From contig CAYOQG010000010.1 of assembly GCA_964405925.1 (NCBI GenBank), forward strand, positions 1 to 41,056: a DNA stretch of 41,056 nt, written 5' to 3'. The position numbers were made by a program, and so were the translations under genes. Positions 36,601 to 41,056 of this stretch are shown here, one piece after another. Position 1 is the first letter of the stretch. Each line of letters opens with the position of its first letter. Source of the DNA: GCA-020344555 sp964405925 (lineage in GTDB: Bacteria > Planctomycetota > Phycisphaerae > UBA1845). Under the pieces are notes generated by a model that worked only from the letters and a program-made list of their open reading frames with translations, had not been told where the DNA came from and searched no databases.

Positions 36601-36690
36601 ACGCTCGAAGAATGTCGAATGGCGAATGGCGAATGAAGGGGCACCGGTGTCTTTTTCTGAATTCTGCACTCATCATCGGCCATTCTTGTG
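36601..36690. repeat. Palindromic GAATGGC-type dispersed repeat, copy 3
   Basis: The left arm repeats GAATGTC GAATGGC GAATGGC GAATGA; the right arm is GAATTCTGCACTCATCATCG, followed by GCCATTC. The core TTTTCTGAATTCTGCA matches copies 1 and 2. It sits inside an operon, and the upstream part of the next open frame is read through it, which argues against a start at 36626. Confidence 0.65.
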
Positions 36691-36724
36691 CCAGGGCCTT
36701 GGCGTTCGCTGCCGGCGTCTCTGG

Positions 36725-38839
36725 ATGGTGTCTGTGGCGGCGGTCGTCGTCTGTGCCGCCGCGGCATATGGGCAAGTCCCCGAGGAGGACGTCCGCTGTC
36801 TGAACTGCCACGGGCAGGCGACGATCGCAACAAGTACGCCCCAGGAACGGGCCACGATGGTCTCCACGCCCGAGGCCCCGTTGCGAACCGACCCATGGCG
36901 GCTCTATGTGGATCGGGAGGCTTTAATCGCCTCGTCCCATAGGGAGACTAAGTGCATCGACTGCCATCAAACCACCGTAGAGCTACCGCACCCTGCCCAG
37001 CAACCCGCCCCGACCTGCTCGACGGTTGATTGCCACGCCGTGCAAGGTGAGCTGTTTCTGGGCAGCGTACACGCCCAACCGCTTGCCTCAGATGACGAGC
37101 AGATGCCCCATTGCTGGACCTGTCACGGCGACCACGACATCCTACCGGCGACGGCACGACGCTCGCGCATCTATCCTCTCAACGTCTTGAGCGTTTGCGG
37201 TGGTTGTCACGAGAAGCACAGACATCCACTGCTCCGCTCGACGTCAGATCTCCCTGAAGACGGACGGTTGCTCGTGGGTTACTTCCGGGAGAGTGAACAC
37301 GGTCGAGGCATTCTGAAGTCGGGGCTCATTGTGGCTGCGACCTGCCCGGACTGCCACCGGGCCCATGATGTTCAACCATCGGATAATCCGTTCTCATCCG
37401 TGAGTCGCCCTAATGTTCCGACGACGTGTGGACAGTGCCACGTTGGCGTGGCTGAACAGTATGCCGACGGCATCCACTCTCGGCTCAGACATGAGGATGA
37501 GGACCGGGACCGCGTCCCTGTCTGCACGAACTGCCATACCTCCCATCAGATCACGCGAGCAGGCACCCCAACCTTTGCCAGAGACATTGTGGAGGAATGC
37601 GGCACGTGTCATGAGAATCTCTACGCCACCTACCATGAGAGCTATCACGGGCAGGCACGCCGTCTAGGCAATCGCCGAGCGGCGAGCTGCAGCAACTGTC
37701 ACGGCGCCCACAGGATCGAGCGGCTCGAAGACCCACAATCACAGTTAGGGGTGGAACACAAGATCGCCATGTGCGAGAGGTGTCATCAGGGAGCCAATGA
37801 AAACTTCGTGAAGTTCCTTCCACACGCCGATCACCGCGACCCCAAGAAATATCCCTTGCTGTACGGCATCTGGATGTACTTCGTGATCGTGATTTCTGCC
37901 ACCTTCACCTTCTTCGGGATTCACACAGTCCTATGGTGGGTCCGCTCGTTGGTCGACCGTATAAAGCACGGTCAGACCCACCACCATCGGGAAGCGGTGC
38001 CCGCTCGTACTTTTCAGCGGTTCAGGCCCGTTCATCGGTTCACCCACGTCCTGGTGATCGTCAGTTTCTTGGGACTGACCGTAACCGGTATCCCGCTGAA
38101 GTTTAGCTACAAGCCCTGGGCTGTTGCTCTCGCCCATGCGGTGGGTGGTGGAAACATGGCGGGGATTCTCCACCGGCTCTTCGCCTGCGTCATGTTCACC
38201 TATGTCTTCATCCATCTGACGGTCGTTGTGAAGTGGGCCCTCACTCAAATCAGAGCGGGTAAGAAGAGTTGGCTGTTTGGGCCGGAGTCCATGCTGCCGC
38301 GCTGGAAGGACTTGCGTGATATGATCGGTATGTTCAAGTGGTTTGTGGGACTGGGCCCGATGCCCAAGTTCGACCGTTTTACGTACTGGGAAAAATTCGA
38401 CTACATGGCGGATGCCTTCGGCACGGTTGTGATCGGGGGATCAGGTCTGCTCTTGGCGTTCCCCATCGCCTCAAGTTACTTGCTGCCCGGATGGATGTTC
38501 AACGTAGCTATGATCATCCACGGTTACGAGGCCTTGCTGGCGATTGCCTTTATTTTCACCATCCATTTCTTTAACGCCCACCTTCGGTTACAAAAGTTCC
38601 CCATGGACATGGTTGTCTTCACCGGTGAGATCAGCGAGCACGAGATGCAGGAGGAGCGACCGCTGGAGTACGAACGGCTCAAACAGGAAGGTCGTCTCGA
38701 CGAGCTCCTGGTCGCGCCGAAACCCCCTGCATACAATAGACGCATCCGAATCCTCGGGATCGGGCTATTGATCATCGGACTGACACTCGTCGTGTTGATT
38801 ATCTGGGCTGGACTGTCGGGTTTCGTGCAGCGATGGTGA
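36725..38839 (+). CDS. 11-heme / cytochrome b fusion, CbcL-like quinone oxidoreductase
   Basis: A 704-residue inner-membrane protein. An exported N-terminal part has 11 heme motifs (residues 25-354); the third is CX4CH (CSTVDCH, 98-104), the rest CXXCH. Six transmembrane segments follow from about residue 380, with the His residues expected of a cytochrome b561/HydC-type diheme domain (GIHTVLW, HRFTHVLVI, LHRLFACVMF...FIHL, IIHGYEALL...IHFFNAH). Geobacter CbcL has the same c-domain plus b-domain build and oxidises menaquinol in metal respiration; I infer a similar role. ATG at 36725 gives the leader MVSVAAVVVCAAAAYGQ, while TTG at 36683 is possible. The frame is open to 36626, but that part is repeat sequence. 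Its stop overlaps the next gene by seven bases. Confidence 0.87.
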   Translation: MVSVAAVVVCAAAAYGQVPEEDVRCLNCHGQATIATSTPQERATMVSTPEAPLRTDPWRLYVDREALIASSHRETKCIDCHQTTVELPHPAQQPAPTCSTVDCHAVQGELFLGSVHAQPLASDDEQMPHCWTCHGDHDILPATARRSRIYPLNVLSVCGGCHEKHRHPLLRSTSDLPEDGRLLVGYFRESEHGRGILKSGLIVAATCPDCHRAHDVQPSDNPFSSVSRPNVPTTCGQCHVGVAEQYADGIHSRLRHEDEDRDRVPVCTNCHTSHQITRAGTPTFARDIVEECGTCHENLYATYHESYHGQARRLGNRRAASCSNCHGAHRIERLEDPQSQLGVEHKIAMCERCHQGANENFVKFLPHADHRDPKKYPLLYGIWMYFVIVISATFTFFGIHTVLWWVRSLVDRIKHGQTHHHREAVPARTFQRFRPVHRFTHVLVIVSFLGLTVTGIPLKFSYKPWAVALAHAVGGGNMAGILHRLFACVMFTYVFIHLTVVVKWALTQIRAGKKSWLFGPESMLPRWKDLRDMIGMFKWFVGLGPMPKFDRFTYWEKFDYMADAFGTVVIGGSGLLLAFPIASSYLLPGWMFNVAMIIHGYEALLAIAFIFTIHFFNAHLRLQKFPMDMVVFTGEISEHEMQEERPLEYERLKQEGRLDELLVAPKPPAYNRRIRILGIGLLIIGLTLVVLIIWAGLSGFVQRW

Positions 38840-41019
38840 GAACGCCCCATACAACCAGGGTGGTCAAGCTCTTGGCCCGTTTGTGCTGTGTCACGGGGCT
38901 CGCGCTAGGCGCTAACTCGGTCGTGGCCCAAGGACCCCCGGAAAACGCACGATGTCTCGATTGTCACGGGAACGAGACCTTCCTTCAGACCACTCTGCAG
39001 GAACGGGCTCTCATGGTGGTCCCGATTCCCGGTGTTACAGCACGGGAGGATGTTACCGAGCTCTACATTCTGGAAAAGGTCTATGATCACTCCGTGCACC
39101 GAGAAACCGCCTGCACACAGTGCCACGTCGATTGTGAGCAGTTGCCCCACCCCATGCGGGTGGCACCGGCACAGTGCAAGCAGTGTCATCCACACGAAAC
39201 GGAGCGGCATGCCGAAAGTGTGCACGGAAAAGCCATCGCCGGTGGAGAGGGACGGGCGGCTCACTGCTACGATTGCCATGGCAAGCACGACATGCTTTCG
39301 TCAGCCAATGAGCAATCCCGAACGTACAAGCTCCAACTCCCCTTCACCTGCGCGAGATGCCACTCCAACCCGAAGCTGATGGAGCAGGCCCACGTTCATC
39401 AGCCGCTCGCCGCCAAGCAATACCTCGAGAGTATGCACGGCCGTGGGCTCATCAACCAGGGCCTGGTCATCGCCCCATCCTGTAACGATTGTCACGGGGT
39501 GCATGATATCTGGCCAGCCACAGACCCACGGTCAAAGATTCACCGGGACAATGTTCCACTGACGTGCGGTGTGTGCCACGTTGGTGTCGAGCGCATCTAT
39601 GAGAAGAGCATTCACGGCAAGCGGCTTGCCGCGGGTGATGAGAAAGCACCGGTGTGCATCACCTGCCACACGGCACACGACATCATTCAACCGGAGGGTG
39701 TGGCGTTCAAGCTCGCCAGTGACGAGCGGTGCGGGCACTGTCACGAAGATCGACTCGAGCGCTATCGTGAGACTTTCCATGGCAAGGCTGCGGCGCTGGG
39801 TCTCCCGGGGGTGGCAGCCTGTTTCGACTGTCATGGCCAGCACGACATTCTCCCCGTCAACGATCCGGGCAGCCGACTTTCGCTTGAGAATCGAATCCAT
39901 GTATGCAACCAATGCCATCCGCGGGCTGGAGGGATGTTTGCCAGCTATATCGCACACGCCGATCACAGCGATCGCAGGCACTACCCCGCGCTGTATTGGA
40001 CGTTTGTGTTCATGACCACGATTGTCGTGGGCACGTTCGTGTTCTTCGGAATACACACGATCCTCTGGCTTGTCCGGTCCGCTGCTTTCTACTTGCGCGA
40101 CCCCAAGGTATTCAAAGAGACTAAAACCAAGGTCCTCAGGGATGATATTATCTACGTACGCTTCCGGCCATTTGAGCGATTCTTACACGCCTTGGTGATT
40201 ATCAGTTTCTTGCTGCTGGTAGCTACGGGAATGCCGTTGAAGTTCTATTACACCGGATGGGCCCAGTGGCTTGTCGATCTCTTCGGCGGGCTGGAAGTGA
40301 CAACTGTCTTGCACCGCGCGGGGGCGATTATCACTTTTATTTACATGGGGCTTCACATCCTCAGTATGCTCCATCGCGCCGCCCGCCATCGGGATTGGTA
40401 CCGCAACCCCAAGACCGGCCGATATAGCCTTCGCAAGTTCCTCGGTGTCGCCTTCGGTCCGGACATCCCATTCCCCCACCTTGGGGATGTCCGCGACTGG
40501 TGGGCCCATCAGAAGTGGTTCTTCGGGCGCGGACCCAGACCGCAGTGGGAACGGTGGACCTACTGGGAGAAATTCGACTACATGGCTGTCTTTTGGGGGG
40601 TGACCGTCATCGGACTCAGCGGGCTGGTTATGTGGTTTCCCGTCCAGTCAACGCGGTTCTTGCCGGGATGGATCATCAACGTGGCCCTCATCATCCACAG
40701 CGACGAGGCCCTGCTCGCTGCCGGGTTCATCTTCACGTTTCATTTCTTCAATGTCCACTTCCGGATCGAGAAGTTCCCGATGGATACTATCATCTTCTCC
40801 GGTCGAATCACGCGAGCGGAGATGCTTCACGAGCGGAAACGCTGGTATAATCGCCTGGTGGCTGAAGGTCGCTTGCAGGGTATGGCCTTAAAGGACGAAT
40901 GGGCGCAATGGAAGCGGGTCATTCAGCCACTCGGTTTCCTCGCCTTTGGCGTTGGGGTCGTGCTGCTGATTCTCATCTTCTACGCCATGGGCGCCCGACT
41001 CTTCGTGTCCGCTGAATGA
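38833..41019 (+). CDS. 11-heme / cytochrome b fusion, CbcL-like, second copy
   Basis: A 728-residue paralogue of the preceding protein. A signal peptide (ending SVVAQG) is followed by 11 CXXCH motifs (41-362), then a six-helix b-type domain with matching His (GIHTILW, ERFLHALVI, LHRAGAIITF...LHILSMLHR, IIHSDEALL...FHFFNVHFR). The third heme here is ordinary CKQCH (residue 115) where the neighbour has CX4CH. In the first b-helix region the neighbour has PVHRFTH and this copy PFERFLH. The two may thus differ in potential or partner (inference). ATGGTGA at the junction overlaps the upstream stop by seven bases, so expression is coupled. The gene ends 37 bases before the window edge. Confidence 0.9.
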   Translation: MVRTPHTTRVVKLLARLCCVTGLALGANSVVAQGPPENARCLDCHGNETFLQTTLQERALMVVPIPGVTAREDVTELYILEKVYDHSVHRETACTQCHVDCEQLPHPMRVAPAQCKQCHPHETERHAESVHGKAIAGGEGRAAHCYDCHGKHDMLSSANEQSRTYKLQLPFTCARCHSNPKLMEQAHVHQPLAAKQYLESMHGRGLINQGLVIAPSCNDCHGVHDIWPATDPRSKIHRDNVPLTCGVCHVGVERIYEKSIHGKRLAAGDEKAPVCITCHTAHDIIQPEGVAFKLASDERCGHCHEDRLERYRETFHGKAAALGLPGVAACFDCHGQHDILPVNDPGSRLSLENRIHVCNQCHPRAGGMFASYIAHADHSDRRHYPALYWTFVFMTTIVVGTFVFFGIHTILWLVRSAAFYLRDPKVFKETKTKVLRDDIIYVRFRPFERFLHALVIISFLLLVATGMPLKFYYTGWAQWLVDLFGGLEVTTVLHRAGAIITFIYMGLHILSMLHRAARHRDWYRNPKTGRYSLRKFLGVAFGPDIPFPHLGDVRDWWAHQKWFFGRGPRPQWERWTYWEKFDYMAVFWGVTVIGLSGLVMWFPVQSTRFLPGWIINVALIIHSDEALLAAGFIFTFHFFNVHFRIEKFPMDTIIFSGRITRAEMLHERKRWYNRLVAEGRLQGMALKDEWAQWKRVIQPLGFLAFGVGVVLLILIFYAMGARLFVSAE

Positions 41020-41056
41020 ACCCCATCTACGCGCCGGCGTTCCGATCTGGCATGCT

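Noticed and set aside
1..41056. CRISPR array, transposase, tRNA or rRNA
   Set aside because: Looked for across the window; no regular spaced repeats, integrase motifs or RNA gene signatures were found.

Overview
The window is GC-rich (about 60% by eye) and dominated by multiheme c-type cytochromes. I count 128 candidate heme-attachment motifs (CXXCH plus a few CX3CH and CX4CH) in ten cytochromes and one sensor kinase. Doublet EF-hand/dockerin-like tails (ending like DFDNDTDVDYFDYAAF), PKD domains, NHL propellers and an NtrC/sigma54 regulator beside them fit a member of the Planctomycetota, perhaps Phycisphaerae-like. There is no rRNA or marker gene, so this placement is inference.

Layout. 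Minus strand, 1-11.6 kb: a 34-heme protein (290-6502) that joins an NHL propeller, a dockerin-like motif, a cytochrome c554-like block and two OmcA/MtrC-type pentaheme modules; a small secreted dockerin-type protein (7003-7818); and a 15-heme NHL cytochrome (8149-11610). Plus strand, 12.1-17.8 kb: a pentaheme cytochrome, then a regulatory operon with a cysteine-rich histidine kinase, a sigma54-dependent response regulator and an unknown secreted protein. 18.3-21.5 kb: a large secreted PKD/alpha-toroid protein behind a long structured leader. 22.1-30.0 kb: a tetraheme cytochrome, two NHL lipoproteins, a pentaheme lipoprotein, an outer-membrane beta-barrel candidate and a 12-heme cytochrome. 30.6-32.0 kb: a histidine kinase whose periplasmic domain carries a CXXCH heme site. 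32.6-41.0 kb: a tightly packed operon of two 15-heme cytochromes, a redoxin/TPR protein and two inner-membrane 11-heme/cytochrome b fusions resembling Geobacter CbcL.

Interpretation (inference). Together the genes could form a full electron route: quinol oxidation by the CbcL-like fusions, periplasmic transfer by the 15-heme proteins, outer-membrane passage through the barrel with its pentaheme and 12-heme neighbours, and surface transfer by the NHL-cytochromes. Four good matches to the sigma54 -24/-12 promoter, all intergenic, precede both giant minus-strand cytochromes, the kinase/regulator operon and the CbcL-type operon. This suggests one sigma54 regulon controlled by the regulator at 15221-16633, with a heme-bearing and a cysteine-rich kinase as possible inputs. 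No cytochrome c maturation genes, tRNA, rRNA, CRISPR array or transposase were seen.
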